From: Thiemannella venezuelensis
GTDB taxonomy: Bacteria > Actinomycetota > Actinomycetes > Streptosporangiales > Streptosporangiaceae
DNA: 64,000 nucleotides
Direction of reading: 5' to 3'
NCBI RefSeq assembly: GCF_014203605.1
Contig: NZ_JACHJJ010000011.1
Coordinates: forward strand, 1 to 64,000
In this document: one piece after another, positions 6,913 through 16,193 of the stretch
How the letters are laid out: each line of letters begins with the position of its first letter
Position numbering within the stretch: the stretch's first letter is position 1
Notes under the pieces: model-generated
Databases searched by the model: none
What the model was told of the DNA's origin: nothing
What the model saw: only the letters and a program-made list of their open reading frames with translations
Position numbers and translations under genes: made by a program

Positions 6913-7788
6913 TTACGCGCCGGTGGAGGTCTTTCGGTCCCGGAAGGCGCCTGCGGCGATGAGCGCCGCCGCGAGGAGCAGATGCCATCGGATCATCATG
7001 GTCGCGTCCGCGAAGTGCTGCCCACCGCCGATGATGAGAACCCAGACGAACCCCTCGAAGGCGGCCAGGGTGAGAAGTACGGCGGTTCCCAACGTGATGC
7101 GGCGGCGGGACCTGGCTGCCATGGCGGTGCCCGCCGCCGCGGTCAGCGCGAGAAGCACGATCAGCAGGCCGTCGGCGTCGGCTTTGCAGGACCATGCTCC
7201 CGGCTGCCTCCACAGCAGTTCCGCAGGCGTGGAGGCGAACCATCCGAAGGATGTGAATTCACCGCCGGGGAGGGAGAGCCTGCCGATCGTCCAGGACGCC
7301 GCGACGGTGGCCGCTGCCCAGAGCAGGGCTCCCTTCCGCACCGGGGGCAGAGGCGATCGGGCTGAGAGGAGCAGGGCGGCGACGGCCGCCGCGTAGCAGG
7401 CGATCGACAGCCACGGCCCTTCCCCGCTGAGGGGCCGGCCGGTGACGGGATCGGTGCCGGGCGGGAGGATGACCACCAGCGTCCGATACGTGAGGACGAC
7501 GCAGACGGCGGTGATTCCCAGGGACGTGGTCCGGCGTGGGGCCCGCAGCAGGAGCGCGGCCAGGGCCACCGGCAGCAGGACTTCGGCCCAGGACAGCACC
7601 TCCCATCCCGGTCCTCGCATGGGGAAGAAGGGGCCGGCGTCCACTTTCCCCCAGCAGATCGCCGTGTTCATGTCCGCTGGGCCGGTCTTGAATGCTCTCG
7701 AGATGACGGGACCGGATGCCGCCAGGACCGCCCCGACACGGAGCGCTCCTGCGGGGATGCGTGTCTCGGCGTGTGCTGCCTGAGCCAT
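6913..7788 (-). CDS. hypothetical polytopic membrane protein
   Basis: This 291-residue protein has about seven or eight hydrophobic segments, including LLPVALAALLLRA, LGITAVCVVLTYRTLVVIL, a Cys/Ala-rich segment near residue 160 and LLIVLLALTAAAGTAMAA. Between them is an extracytoplasmic-type loop with ICWGKVDAGPFFP. It has no transporter or enzyme signature and no family I can name. ATG at 7788 follows GGAGAGGG with 5 bases of spacing, which fixes the start. Its leader overlaps the end of a truncated gene on the same strand, implying a deletion or insertion joined them here. Confidence 0.75.
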   Translation of the reverse strand: MAQAAHAETRIPAGALRVGAVLAASGPVISRAFKTGPADMNTAICWGKVDAGPFFPMRGPGWEVLSWAEVLLPVALAALLLRAPRRTTSLGITAVCVVLTYRTLVVILPPGTDPVTGRPLSGEGPWLSIACYAAAVAALLLSARSPLPPVRKGALLWAAATVAASWTIGRLSLPGGEFTSFGWFASTPAELLWRQPGAWSCKADADGLLIVLLALTAAAGTAMAARSRRRITLGTAVLLTLAAFEGFVWVLIIGGGQHFADATMMIRWHLLLAAALIAAGAFRDRKTSTGA

Positions 7789-8059
7789 GGTGCCCTCTCC
7801 GTTTCCGCCGCTCGCCGGTAGATCGACTCGGGCGACAGTAGCGGACGGCCTCTTCCAGCAGGGCCACGACGGGCATGATGCTGTCGTCCCCGCCCAGATC
7901 GTGGTCGAGCCAGAGTTCGTCGATTTCGCGGTTGCGGTGGGTCTCAAGCAGCAGGACGCCGTCGCGGCTGGTGCGGGCGATCCGGGTGGCCCTGGGCAGG
8001 GAGCGCAGGTCGTCGATACCGAGGATGACCGGACTCGGCGCTGCTGAGCTCTGGTTCAC
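7789..8059 (-). pseudogene. truncated cyclic-phosphate-processing receiver-domain protein
   Basis: From a GTG at 8059 the frame reads VILGIDDLRSLPRATRIAR and then IDELWLDHDLGGDDSIMPVV, the N-terminal two-thirds of the receiver-like domain predicted to process cyclic phosphates. The IDDLR and LDHDLGGDD acidic pairs would be the metal site. After EEAVRYC the sequence turns into Arg-rich noise. The final strand and helix, which in the family carry a His-Ser-x-Asn-Pro type motif, are missing. The frame happens to stay open into the membrane-protein gene, so a nonsense tail may be made, but the domain is incomplete. Confidence 0.5.
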
Positions 8060-8289
8060 CTGGCCATCATGGCAGCCGTGGCCTCGTCGAGGTGCCGGGC
8101 GGAGACGGTCCGGCCGGGGGTCTGCGCGGCCCTGCCGGATTCGACGGCGGCGGCCGTACGGCACCGCCGACCTCGGGACGGGGAAGGGGGAGAGCGATCG
8201 GTCCGCCGGAAAAGCGGAAGATCATCCTGTTGTGCGGGCCGGTTGTTCCGGTCGATCAGAGGAGAGCCGGATCGCGCTACCGTGCGTCC

Positions 8290-9099
8290 ATGCAGGATGA
8301 CGCCACCCCGCCCCCGACCGCGGGCCGGCCGACCGACGCCGTCAGCGAAGGCGTACGTGTCGCCGCCAAGGAGATCTGCCGGTGCTTCGACCAGCACAGG
8401 GTCCGCCGGCGCCCGCGCGCGGTGCGCTTCCACGCTCAGCGTCAGGACACCGCGTCCGCCGCCTGGCGCCACCTGCTCGATCTCGTGGAGGAGGCGGCGG
8501 CCGACGGCCGGGAGGAGTTCCGGCCCCTGGCCGAGCTCAGCCCGGGCGAACGACGCCAGATCATCACCCTGCCGCCGACCATCGCCAAGCTCACCGAGGT
8601 CAAGCACCTGATGCTCTACGGCAGCAACCTGGTGCGGATCCCGCCCGAGATCGGCGCGATGACCGGCCTGCGGCAGTTCACCCCCTACACTTCGCACCGC
8701 CTGCACTGGTTCCCCTACGAGCTGACCCGGTGCCCGGAGCTGAAGGGCAGCACGGTCAGTACCCGCTCGCTGTACGGAAACGTCAAGATCCGGCCGCCGT
8801 TCCCTCCGCTCCAACCGGGCAGGGCGTCGACCCGCGACCTCGACATCGGCGACCTCGACCCCGTGGTATGGGGCACCGACGCGATCCGGGCGTGCAGCGT
8901 CTGCGACCGGCCGATCGCAGAAACCGGGCTCCACCAGGTCTGGATCTCCTCACGGGTCGGCACCGACGTGCTGCCGCTCCTGGTCAACGCCTGCTCACCG
9001 GCCTGCGTCGACGCCCTTCCGGCTCCCGCGGAGGGCTACGTGCCGACACCGCACACCGGCGGACCCGGCATCACCCAGCCGCGCGCCGACTACGCGTAA
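8290..9099 (+). CDS. leucine-rich-repeat protein with Cys-pair tail
   Basis: This 269-residue soluble protein has a helical N-terminus, then two or three leucine-rich repeats near residues 95-150 (LPPTIAKLTEVKHLMLYGSN, LVRIPPEIGAMTGLRQF, WFPYELTRCPELKGS), and a C-terminal module with CSVCDRP and, 33 residues later, CSPAC, which could bind one zinc. LRRs usually mediate protein contacts. ATG at 8290 is chosen because the preceding frame is low-complexity and non-coding; no clear ribosome site is present. The LRR plus CxxC/CxxxC arrangement is known to me only from actinobacterial hypothetical proteins. Confidence 0.8.
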   Translation: MQDDATPPPTAGRPTDAVSEGVRVAAKEICRCFDQHRVRRRPRAVRFHAQRQDTASAAWRHLLDLVEEAAADGREEFRPLAELSPGERRQIITLPPTIAKLTEVKHLMLYGSNLVRIPPEIGAMTGLRQFTPYTSHRLHWFPYELTRCPELKGSTVSTRSLYGNVKIRPPFPPLQPGRASTRDLDIGDLDPVVWGTDAIRACSVCDRPIAETGLHQVWISSRVGTDVLPLLVNACSPACVDALPAPAEGYVPTPHTGGPGITQPRADYA

Positions 9100-9196
9100 G
9101 CGAGATCCGAGATGACCCGGATCCCTGCGGGCAGGGGCGGCCGGAGACGCCGGGCACCGGTGAGAGGCCGGACCGCAGGTCGGACGCCACTCTGCG

Positions 9197-9700
9197 ATGC
9201 CGGTCCGGGTCCCGGCCGCCGTCGTCTTCTCTCCGGAGGGTGTCTGCATCCGCGGCTTCGACCACGAGGCGGTGATGAGCCCGTACGGTGATGACGGGCC
9301 GTGGCCGGGGGTCCTCGACTCCGTCCCCGAGGTCTTCCGCCACTGCGTGACCGAGCCCGCGTTCTGCGATGAGGGCGGCATGCCGGTCGTGACCGCCTGC
9401 CTGTGGCGCGCGACCGGCGACGACCGCCGGCGGGTCGGTGAGATCGACTACCCGGACGGCGTCAGCGACCCCGACGGCGCGGCGCACCTGTTCGCGCTGC
9501 TGGTCGAACCGTCTGCGGAGGCGTTCCGGCGGTTCGCCGAGGACTACTACGAGATCTCCGTGGATCTTGATGCGGTGCGGCACGTGTACGCGCTCCACCC
9601 GCTGACGCAGCCGGTGGTCACCGCGCTGAACGCCGACGTCACGATGAAGGACCTCGCCGACGACCTCGCGGCGGCCCGGTATCCGTCCGCCGCCGGTTGA
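9197..9700 (+). CDS. hypothetical protein
   Basis: The 167-residue acidic protein begins MPVRVPAAVVFSPEGVCIRG and contains HLFALLVEPSAEAFRRFAED followed by YYEISVDLDAVRHVYALHPL. Codon bias is consistent with a real gene. It looks like a compact alpha/beta protein without catalytic motifs and I recognise no family. No Shine-Dalgarno is evident at the ATG. It is followed directly by a HAD relic. Confidence 0.65.
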   Translation: MPVRVPAAVVFSPEGVCIRGFDHEAVMSPYGDDGPWPGVLDSVPEVFRHCVTEPAFCDEGGMPVVTACLWRATGDDRRRVGEIDYPDGVSDPDGAAHLFALLVEPSAEAFRRFAEDYYEISVDLDAVRHVYALHPLTQPVVTALNADVTMKDLADDLAAARYPSAAG

Positions 9701-9723
9701 GACGACGGTCGGCCCGCAGGGTG

Positions 9724-9843
9724 GTGATCGTGCAGCGGCTCGCGCTCTTCGGCCTGGACGGCACGCCCGTGAATCTGGACGAGGTGTTCCGGAGCGGATC
9801 GGTGCGGGGAGACGCCTTCCGTAGAGGATCCTGGGGCGTATGA
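9724..9843 (+). pseudogene. relic of a HAD-hydrolase N-terminus
   Basis: A 39-codon frame reads LALFGLDGTPVNLDEVF near its start, matching FVFFDLDNTLVNLDEAF of the HAD gene at 69-689. At DNA level, CGTGAATCTGGACGAGG is identical in both. The nucleophilic Asp of motif I has become Gly, and after about 25 codons the similarity stops. Its TGA overlaps the ATG of the next gene. It cannot be an active enzyme and is a decayed fragment of a paralogue or of an earlier duplication. Confidence 0.65.
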
Positions 9844-10685
9844 ACGACGACGTCCACTCGGGTGACCACTGGCGGACCCTGTACGGGGACATCCTCGGTG
9901 GGGAGGGGAACGCCGGGTCGGCCGACGAGCTGCGGCGGTGGCTGGAGGAGCATCCGGCCCACGTGGCGGAGGTGCGGGAGGCGGGCCGTCCCGGAGGCCA
10001 CCGGATCCCTCTGGGGAAGCCCCCCGAGCGGGGCTACGGTCCGCTGGTGCGGTTGTACGCGATGAGCCGCATCCTCGACCTGCTCATCCTGAACTACCAG
10101 GAGAGGCCTCCGGGGGATCCGGAGGCGGACCCGGACGAGGCCTACCCGCCGGTCGGCGCCTACCCCGCCTTCTGCGAGGCACTGGGTGCGGACCGGATCG
10201 ACCGGCGGGCATTCCACCCGTTCTTCCACGAGATCGCCGAGGTACGGCAGGCGGACGACCCCGACGAGCCGCCCGCCGTCGTCGGGGAGCGCTGGCCCGG
10301 ATACATGATGGGCTCGATGCTGCTGATGCGGGCCGGAGTGGTCGTCACCTCCGGGGCGCGGCATCTGGTCGCGGGGGTCGCCGACCGCTCCACCCTGTAC
10401 TGGACCTACTGGCGCCGGTCGCGGCCCACCGACGACCTCTCGCACGGCTGGGGGCACAACTCCCAGTGGGCGACCGACTTCCGCCGCGACTACCTGGCCG
10501 ACGGCCTGCTGCACTACAACGTGGACGCGGCCCTGGATCCGGGCGGCCACGGGGGAGGAGACGACGAGCTCGACCCGGCGTCGGTGATCGAGCTCGTCCG
10601 GTACCGCTGCAGCACCGTCGTCGACCACGGTGCCGACCAGCACCCCTACGATGATCACCATGTCGAGCCGGCCCCCGCGGAGTGA
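9840..10685 (+). CDS. hypothetical protein
   Basis: This 281-residue acidic soluble protein has PLVRLYAMSRILDLLILNYQ, AFHPFFHEIAEVRQ and, near residue 200, SHGWGHNSQWATDFRRDYLA. The clustered His/Trp/Asp residues could form an active site, but I know no matching family. ATG at 9840 is preceded by GAGGATCC and GGGGCG, which are weak ribosome sites. It overlaps the stop of the HAD relic by three bases. It is probably the last gene of the accessory region. Confidence 0.7.
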   Translation: MNDDVHSGDHWRTLYGDILGGEGNAGSADELRRWLEEHPAHVAEVREAGRPGGHRIPLGKPPERGYGPLVRLYAMSRILDLLILNYQERPPGDPEADPDEAYPPVGAYPAFCEALGADRIDRRAFHPFFHEIAEVRQADDPDEPPAVVGERWPGYMMGSMLLMRAGVVVTSGARHLVAGVADRSTLYWTYWRRSRPTDDLSHGWGHNSQWATDFRRDYLADGLLHYNVDAALDPGGHGGGDDELDPASVIELVRYRCSTVVDHGADQHPYDDHHVEPAPAE

Positions 10686-10780
10686 TCCGGCCCGGCCGGA
10701 GGGCGGACCCTGCCGCCTCCCGGCTGAGGAGGCCGTCCGAGGGACCGGCCGCCGGGGAGGCCGGAGGTTACCCTGGACGG

Positions 10781-11653
10781 GTGGGACGTTGGCGCGGCGA
10801 CGGCGGCGACGCGGGCGGCCTCGACGGGCTGCGGCGCCACCTGACCGGGGGGACGGGCGGGCACCGGCTGCGGTTCGGCTCCGGCGCCGCGGGGATCGAG
10901 CGGCTTGAGGCGTCGCTGGTCGGCGAGGGGTTCGCGCCGCACCGGCACGACACCTACGCGATCGGGGTGACTCTGGCGGGTGTGCAGACGTTCCGCTACC
11001 GGGGCGAGCTGCGGCACTGCACGCCCGGCGACTGGCACGTCCTGCATCCCGACGAGGTGCACGACGGCATGCCCGGCACGGACGAGGGCTTCGGCTACCG
11101 GATCCTCTACGTCGACCCGTTCCTCGTGCAGCAGGCGCTGGGCGGACGGACGCTGCCGTTCGTCGCCGATCCGGTCGTGAGGCGGCGCGACGCGCGTTCG
11201 CCGCTGTCGGAGTGCCTGCGGGACATCGACGAGCCGTTCGACGACCTCGGCTGCCTCGACGTGGTGCTGCTGGTCACGGAGATGCTGCAGAAGCACTCCG
11301 CCGCCCGTCCGGGAAGGCGGTCCCCGCTGGCGCTGGAGGCGCTGTCACGCGTGCGCGAACTGATCGCCGACGACCCGGTGTCCCGGCACTCCGTGGAGGA
11401 GTTCGAGCGGCTCTCGGGACTGGACCGGTGGACGCTCGCCCGCCAGTTCCGCGCCGCGTACGGCACCAGCCCGACCCGTTTCCGCACGATGCGGCAGCTC
11501 GACCGGGTGCGCCGGCTGCTGCGCGGCGGCATGCCGCCGCCCGGGGCCGCGCTGGAGGCGGGCTTCGCCGACCAGAGCCACATGACCAGGATGTTCAAGC
11601 GGGCCTACGGCCTCACCCCGGCGGCGTGGGCCGCGGCGCTCGCCGGACCGTGA
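10781..11653 (+). CDS. AraC-family transcriptional regulator
   Basis: The 290-residue protein has an N-terminal cupin sensor (PHRHDTYAIGVTLAGVQTF, then CTPGDWHVLHPDEVHDGMPG) and a C-terminal double helix-turn-helix (SVEEFERLSGLDRWTLARQF, GTSPTRFRTMRQLDRVRRLL, AGFADQSHMTRMFKRAYGLT). The cupin is expected to bind a small effector and the HTH pair to bind DNA. GTG at 10781 is used because the cupin domain begins about 30 residues later; the frame is open further upstream. The convergent neighbour is a dehydrogenase; no adjacent transporter identifies the effector. Confidence 0.9.
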   Translation: MGRWRGDGGDAGGLDGLRRHLTGGTGGHRLRFGSGAAGIERLEASLVGEGFAPHRHDTYAIGVTLAGVQTFRYRGELRHCTPGDWHVLHPDEVHDGMPGTDEGFGYRILYVDPFLVQQALGGRTLPFVADPVVRRRDARSPLSECLRDIDEPFDDLGCLDVVLLVTEMLQKHSAARPGRRSPLALEALSRVRELIADDPVSRHSVEEFERLSGLDRWTLARQFRAAYGTSPTRFRTMRQLDRVRRLLRGGMPPPGAALEAGFADQSHMTRMFKRAYGLTPAAWAAALAGP

Positions 11654-11703
11654 GTCCTGGGGACTCGCGAGGGCCGCGGCGGCCACCGCCGGGCGGACGG
11701 CCG

Positions 11704-12594
11704 TCACCGCGGTTCTTCCGCCGCCCGGGAGGTCCTGGCCTCGATGGCGTGGATGACGGCCGCCATGTCGGACTCGCCGTGCCCCAGCGCCAGCGTCTCG
11801 CCGAACAGGGCGAGGCAGACCTCCAGCAGGGGCGAGGCCGTCCCCGATCCGCGGGCGGCCTCCGCGATCAGCCGGTTGTTCTTCAGCACGTCGGCGATCG
11901 CCGCCTGGGGGCTGAAGTCACGCCCGGCCAGCTTGGCGGCCTTCGTGCGGGAGACCGCGCTGGCCATCGGCCCGGAGCCGAGCACGTGCAGGAACACCTC
12001 CGGATCGAGGCCGTGCCGGTCGGCGAAGTGCACGGCTTCGGCGAGACCGCTCACCATCGTGATCAGGAACAGGTTGACCGCGAGCTTCATCAGTGACGCC
12101 GACGGGACGGGGCCGCACGTCACCGTCTCGTGGCACATCGGCCGGAGCAGCGGCCGGACCTCCTCGGCGGCCCCCGGCTCCCCGGCGAGCATCGCCACCA
12201 GCCGCCCGGCCTCGGCGGGGCCGCGCGACCCCGAGACCGGGGCCTCGACGTAGTCCCCTCCGGCGGCGCGGACGTCGGCTTCCAGCGCCGCCGAGTAGCC
12301 GGGCGCGGTGGTCCCCATGTGGACGACGACGTGCCCGGCGGCCTTCTCCCCGAACCGGGGTGTCCCGCGCTCCAGCACGGCGTCGATCGCGGCCTCGTCC
12401 GCCAGCATCAGGATCACCACGCGGGCCCGCTCGAACACCTCGGCGGGGCTCGCCGCCACCCTCGCGCCGGCCGCGCGCAGGGCGTCGCACCGGCTCGGGG
12501 AGCGGTTCCAGACGACGAGGGGCGTACCCGCGCGGACCAGGTTGAGCGCCATGGGCCGGCCCATGAGCCCGAGACCGAGGAAACCGACGTCCAT
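11704..12594 (-). CDS. 3-hydroxyisobutyrate dehydrogenase-like NAD(P)-dependent oxidoreductase
   Basis: This is a 296-residue beta-hydroxyacid dehydrogenase-family enzyme. The Rossmann motif is [21 protein letters not shown] at residues 3-23, the substrate motif is [13 protein letters not shown] near residue 118, and the catalytic Lys is in [11 protein letters not shown] near residue 168. The C-terminal helical domain has [16 protein letters not shown], which binds substrate and forms the dimer. The true substrate is unknown because the family covers 3-hydroxyisobutyrate, tartronate semialdehyde, succinic semialdehyde and imines. GGAGGT six bases before the ATG at 12594 fixes the start. Confidence 0.9.
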   Translation of the reverse strand: MDVGFLGLGLMGRPMALNLVRAGTPLVVWNRSPSRCDALRAAGARVAASPAEVFERARVVILMLADEAAIDAVLERGTPRFGEKAAGHVVVHMGTTAPGYSAALEADVRAAGGDYVEAPVSGSRGPAEAGRLVAMLAGEPGAAEEVRPLLRPMCHETVTCGPVPSASLMKLAVNLFLITMVSGLAEAVHFADRHGLDPEVFLHVLGSGPMASAVSRTKAAKLAGRDFSPQAAIADVLKNNRLIAEAARGSGTASPLLEVCLALFGETLALGHGESDMAAVIHAIEARTSRAAEEPR

Positions 12595-12692
12595 CCATCC
12601 ACCTCCGCCGCGCCCCTCGGTGGGATGCCGGCAGGACGGTTGTAGCGGCAGGCGGCGGCGCCCGTCTTGAACGATTGTGCGGGCGGGGCCCG

Positions 12693-13577
12693 TCAGGTGT
12701 TCCCGGCGTCCTCCGGAATGGGCGTGTTCTGCGCGCGGATGTACTCCAGCAGGTCCGCTTCGTCGATGACCTCGCCGGCGGGCGGGGCGGTGATGACGAG
12801 GGAGCGCCCCCAGCCGGTGTATCGCGTGTCGCTCCGCTTGACCAGCGCGTCCTTCCCCGCTTCCACGGTGTCGGCGGTGACCAGCCGGGTGGGCAGGCCG
12901 TCACGGCCGGTCCAGAGCCGCCAGGAGACCTTTCCCCTGCTCTTGCCGTCGATGGGCCGGCCCGAGGCCCAGCCGATGACAGCGTGCTTGGAGACCCTGC
13001 TCAGCTCCCGGTGGCTCATGGCGCCCCGGTAGAGGAACCCCCCGGAGACGGGACCGCCCGTCGAGCGCTTCAGCACGGCCCTCATCACGGACGGGTCGTA
13101 CACGTCGATCGGCTGCAGGCTGGCGTCCCGGGCCATGTCCTGGGCCATGCCTCCCCGGTGGCCGTTCGGGTACCGGATCCACTCCTTGCCGTCCGGAACC
13201 GGTCCGGGATGCCGGTCGGCGGCGTTGTACACGGCTCTGCCGACGCGGATCACGCGGTGGGGGAGCGGCTTGCCGGAGGACGGGAGTCCCCCGGCCTCCG
13301 GGCGGGGGAGGTCGCGCCAGGTGAAGTCCGCGGCGACCGGGCCGGACGGGGAGAGCCGGAGGCCGCCGCTGATCCGGGTCCCGCTCCCGGAGACGGTCGA
13401 CTTCCCGCCGAAGAAGTAGCGGTTGGTCTCGGAGATCCGGACGCCCCGCTCGTTGCGGAGCTGCCGCTTGAGCGCGTCCGCCGGGTCGGGAGCACCGGCC
13501 TGCGCGGCGGCGGGACTCGCGGCGGCCGGCACGACCGCGATCAGTACGGCGGCTGCCAGAGCGGTCCATCGCCTCAT
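12693..13577 (-). CDS. hypothetical secreted protein
   Basis: The 294-residue product starts with a Sec signal peptide, [20 protein letters not shown], and a likely cleavage after the SPAAAQA region. It has no lipobox Cys. The mature part has [24 protein letters not shown] and [19 protein letters not shown], a beta-rich pattern similar to actinobacterial lipid-binding lipoproteins of the LppX/LprG type, though I cannot confirm that relation. It lies convergent-to-divergent between a dehydrogenase and a transglycosylase gene, with its promoter region facing the latter. Confidence 0.8.
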   Translation of the reverse strand: MRRWTALAAAVLIAVVPAAASPAAAQAGAPDPADALKRQLRNERGVRISETNRYFFGGKSTVSGSGTRISGGLRLSPSGPVAADFTWRDLPRPEAGGLPSSGKPLPHRVIRVGRAVYNAADRHPGPVPDGKEWIRYPNGHRGGMAQDMARDASLQPIDVYDPSVMRAVLKRSTGGPVSGGFLYRGAMSHRELSRVSKHAVIGWASGRPIDGKSRGKVSWRLWTGRDGLPTRLVTADTVEAGKDALVKRSDTRYTGWGRSLVITAPPAGEVIDEADLLEYIRAQNTPIPEDAGNT

Positions 13578-13790
13578 GGGGTGTTCGTCCTCGTCCTGGT
13601 TTCGGGGGCTCTCTTGAGACGGTAGCGGACGAGGCGCCGCCGGGTCCGCCGGATTCCCGTACGGCGATCCGCTTGCCGTGTCGCGCGCGAAAACGGCCCG
13701 GGAGGGAGCCGCTCGGGTACGTTGGGGCCGGTGAAGGAGCAGTACGCGGGAGCCGTACGGCCGGAGCACGACCACCGGCCGGCCCGGCGG

Positions 13791-14786
13791 ATGACGCACA
13801 CGCAGCAGGACACCCGGGACGGCGGGGCGCCGCCCGCGCGCACGGGCCGGTCGCGGGGGAGGCCGGTGGCCGCCTCGCTCGTCTGCCTGGCCCTCGTGCT
13901 CTCCGGTTGCGCCGGTGCGCAGGGCGCCGCCTCCCCGGCCCCTCCCGGCCGGACGGCGATGCGGCAGGCCCCGGAGCGGACGGCGACGCCGTCGGCGGCC
14001 GGGTCCGTACGGCAGGCGCCCGCCCTGCCCGGCCCGGACGCGGCGATCCCCAAGGACCCGGCACGGCTGGCCCGCGCCCTGGCCGCCACCACCGCGGAGC
14101 TCCGGCGGGCCGTCGACGCCTGGACGCGCGACGGGGACCCCGCCACCGGGCAGGCCCCGGAACCGGTGGTGCTGCTGGCCCTGTACCAGCAGCGCATCTA
14201 CCGCCACCTGGCCCGCAACCCGCAGGTCGCCTCCCGCACCTACGCCGGGCTGCCCAGGGCCCTGGCCGGGCCGGCGAAGGACGACGTGACGGCCATCCGG
14301 AAACTGCTCTCCCTCGTCCACCCCGTCAGCAGGCCGGCGAAGTTCAAGGTCCGGCCCCCCGAGCCCGCCGACGTCCTGCTCGGCCATTTCCGGCGCGCCG
14401 AGCGCCGGTTCGGCGTCGGCTGGGAGGTGCTGGCGGCGGTGATGTTCGTCGAGACCAAGTTCGGCCGCGTGCGCTCACCCAGCCACACCGGCGCCCAGGG
14501 GCCGATGCAGTTCATGCCGGGCACCTGGGACGCCTACGGGATGGGCGGCGACGTCCACGACACCCGCGACGCCCTGCTCGGCGCGGCCAACTACCTGCAC
14601 GCGTCGGGGGCGCCGCGCGACTACCGGCGCGCGCTGTACGCCTACAACCACTCCTGGGCGTACGTCGACGCGGTGCTGCTGCACGCGCGCCGGATCAGGC
14701 GGGACATCAGGAACTACTACGCCTACTACAACTGGCAGGTGTTCGTGGTCACCACCCGCGGCGAGCGCCGCCTCACCGGCCCCTGA
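13791..14786 (+). CDS. lytic transglycosylase lipoprotein (SLT-type)
   Basis: This 331-residue protein is predicted to cleave peptidoglycan glycan strands outside the membrane. A basic N-terminus and hydrophobic stretch end in LVLSGC, a lipobox giving a lipid-anchored Cys. A disordered linker follows, then the goose-lysozyme-like SLT fold with AAVMFVETKFGRV containing the catalytic Glu near residue 225, [17 protein letters not shown] and ALYAYNHSWAYV. ATG at 13791 is preferred because it gives a normal signal peptide; GTG at 13731 or TTG at 13722 would add 20-23 residues. A related gene occurs at 44019-45248. Confidence 0.9.
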   Translation: MTHTQQDTRDGGAPPARTGRSRGRPVAASLVCLALVLSGCAGAQGAASPAPPGRTAMRQAPERTATPSAAGSVRQAPALPGPDAAIPKDPARLARALAATTAELRRAVDAWTRDGDPATGQAPEPVVLLALYQQRIYRHLARNPQVASRTYAGLPRALAGPAKDDVTAIRKLLSLVHPVSRPAKFKVRPPEPADVLLGHFRRAERRFGVGWEVLAAVMFVETKFGRVRSPSHTGAQGPMQFMPGTWDAYGMGGDVHDTRDALLGAANYLHASGAPRDYRRALYAYNHSWAYVDAVLLHARRIRRDIRNYYAYYNWQVFVVTTRGERRLTGP

Positions 14787-14813
14787 CCCCGCGGCGGGGG
14801 CGCGACGCGCGAC

Positions 14814-16193
14814 CTAGCGGTCGCTCCACCTGATCTCGTAGGGCTTGAGGGTGAACTCCTCGCCGTCCACCGTCGTGGTGACCTCCGCGTCGGCGGTGTT
14901 GACCATCACCAGCTTCCGCGGCTGCGCCAGCACCCGGACCTTGGAGTCGGAGGAGGCGACCCGCTCCAGCTCGGCTCCGGCGGGGAACCACGTGGCGAAG
15001 TCGCCCAGAAGCCTTCCGGTCGGGAGCAGGTCGCCGGTCTTCGGGTCCCACATGCAGCCCTGGCAGGCGCCCTGCTTGGTCTGCGGGTTCCAGTACAGCG
15101 CGGTGGCTGCGCCGCTCTCGGCGAACTCGATCATCGAGGCGGCCTGGACGGCGAGCCGCTTGGGCTCGGCCCAGGTGGTGCCGTCCTCGGGGACGAAGTA
15201 CCACTCCGCCCACCAGACCGGCAGGTCGCCCGTCTTGTCCCGCAGCCAGGTGGTGACCGCGCCGAACTTGTCCAGTGCTCCGAACTCGTCGGGCAGCAGC
15301 TCGTGGGCGTCGGTCAGCGAGGCGCCGTCGACCACGATGAAGTCGGCGCCCTTCTTGTTCTCGAACCAGTAGGTGAAGGCGTCCAGGACGTTCTGGTTGA
15401 CGACCCCCCACGGCCCGCGCAGCTCGGACCCGCCGGTCCTGTTGCTGTCGAAGCCGATGTAGGGGCCGCCGATCTTGGCGTCGGGCCGGACCGCCTTCAC
15501 CGCGTCGTAGACCTTGTTGTAGAGCTCGGTATAGCCCTTGAAGTCCGCGGGCTTGGAGTGGTCCTTCCAGAAGCCCTTGAACTCGTTCCAGACCATGAAG
15601 TACTCGACGTCGCGGTACTTCTCGGCGACGGTCGCCGAGAGCTTGGCGAAGTCGTCGAAGTGCTGGGGGTACGGGGCGTCCTCCAGGTGCTCGGCCCAGG
15701 CCGACTCCTCGGTCGGGCCCTCCGGACCGCCCTTCATCCAGTCGGGGGCGCAGCAGAGCGTGATGACCTGCGTGCCGCCGGACTGCTTCATGAGGTTCGT
15801 CCGGCTGTCGAGGTCCTCCCAGAAGAACTCCTGCCGGTAGGGCTGGGGGTTGAGCACCCCGAACCCCATGATGTGCTGGTTCTGCAGCATCGGGGTCCGG
15901 GCGAGCGCCCCGGCCACGTCCTGCTCGAACTCCCGCGTGACGTTGTTGGCGCTGACCCCGGTGTGGGTGAACCCCCAGCGCGGCCAGGACGGGTCCACCG
16001 CCGGCGGTTTCGGGGCCGCGCTCCCGGACGCCGCGGGCGACGGGGTGGCGGACTGCGGCGCGGGGGAGGCCGCCCGGTCCGGGGCGCCGCCGGAGGAGCA
16101 ACTCGCCAGTGCCAGCGCCGTCGCGATGCCCGCGGCCGAGGCGATCACCCGGCCGGGGCGCCACCATGTCGATACCCTGCTACCCGATGACAC
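14814..16193 (-). CDS. clan-A glycoside hydrolase lipoprotein (GH39-like)
   Basis: The 459-residue product has a signal peptide ending in LALASC (lipobox) and a Ser/Pro/Ala linker. Its (beta/alpha)8 glycosidase domain has the acid/base Glu in YFMVWNEFKGFW and the nucleophile Glu in PVWWAEWYF, the spacing expected of clan GH-A enzymes such as beta-xylosidases. A beta-sandwich tail follows (VRVLAQPRKLVMVNTADAEV). The substrate is not evident. GTG at 16193 is chosen because the preceding frame lacks a signal sequence. Cys pairs in ITLCCAPDW and ACQGCMW may form disulfides. It is convergent with the transglycosylase gene, 27 bases away. Confidence 0.85.
   Translation of the reverse strand: MSSGSRVSTWWRPGRVIASAAGIATALALASCSSGGAPDRAASPAPQSATPSPAASGSAAPKPPAVDPSWPRWGFTHTGVSANNVTREFEQDVAGALARTPMLQNQHIMGFGVLNPQPYRQEFFWEDLDSRTNLMKQSGGTQVITLCCAPDWMKGGPEGPTEESAWAEHLEDAPYPQHFDDFAKLSATVAEKYRDVEYFMVWNEFKGFWKDHSKPADFKGYTELYNKVYDAVKAVRPDAKIGGPYIGFDSNRTGGSELRGPWGVVNQNVLDAFTYWFENKKGADFIVVDGASLTDAHELLPDEFGALDKFGAVTTWLRDKTGDLPVWWAEWYFVPEDGTTWAEPKRLAVQAASMIEFAESGAATALYWNPQTKQGACQGCMWDPKTGDLLPTGRLLGDFATWFPAGAELERVASSDSKVRVLAQPRKLVMVNTADAEVTTTVDGEEFTLKPYEIRWSDR

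Noticed and set aside
8071-8289. Gap between the receiver relic and the LRR gene examined for a gene
   Set aside because: Frames on both strands are low-complexity Arg/Gly/Ala-rich and lack ribosome sites.
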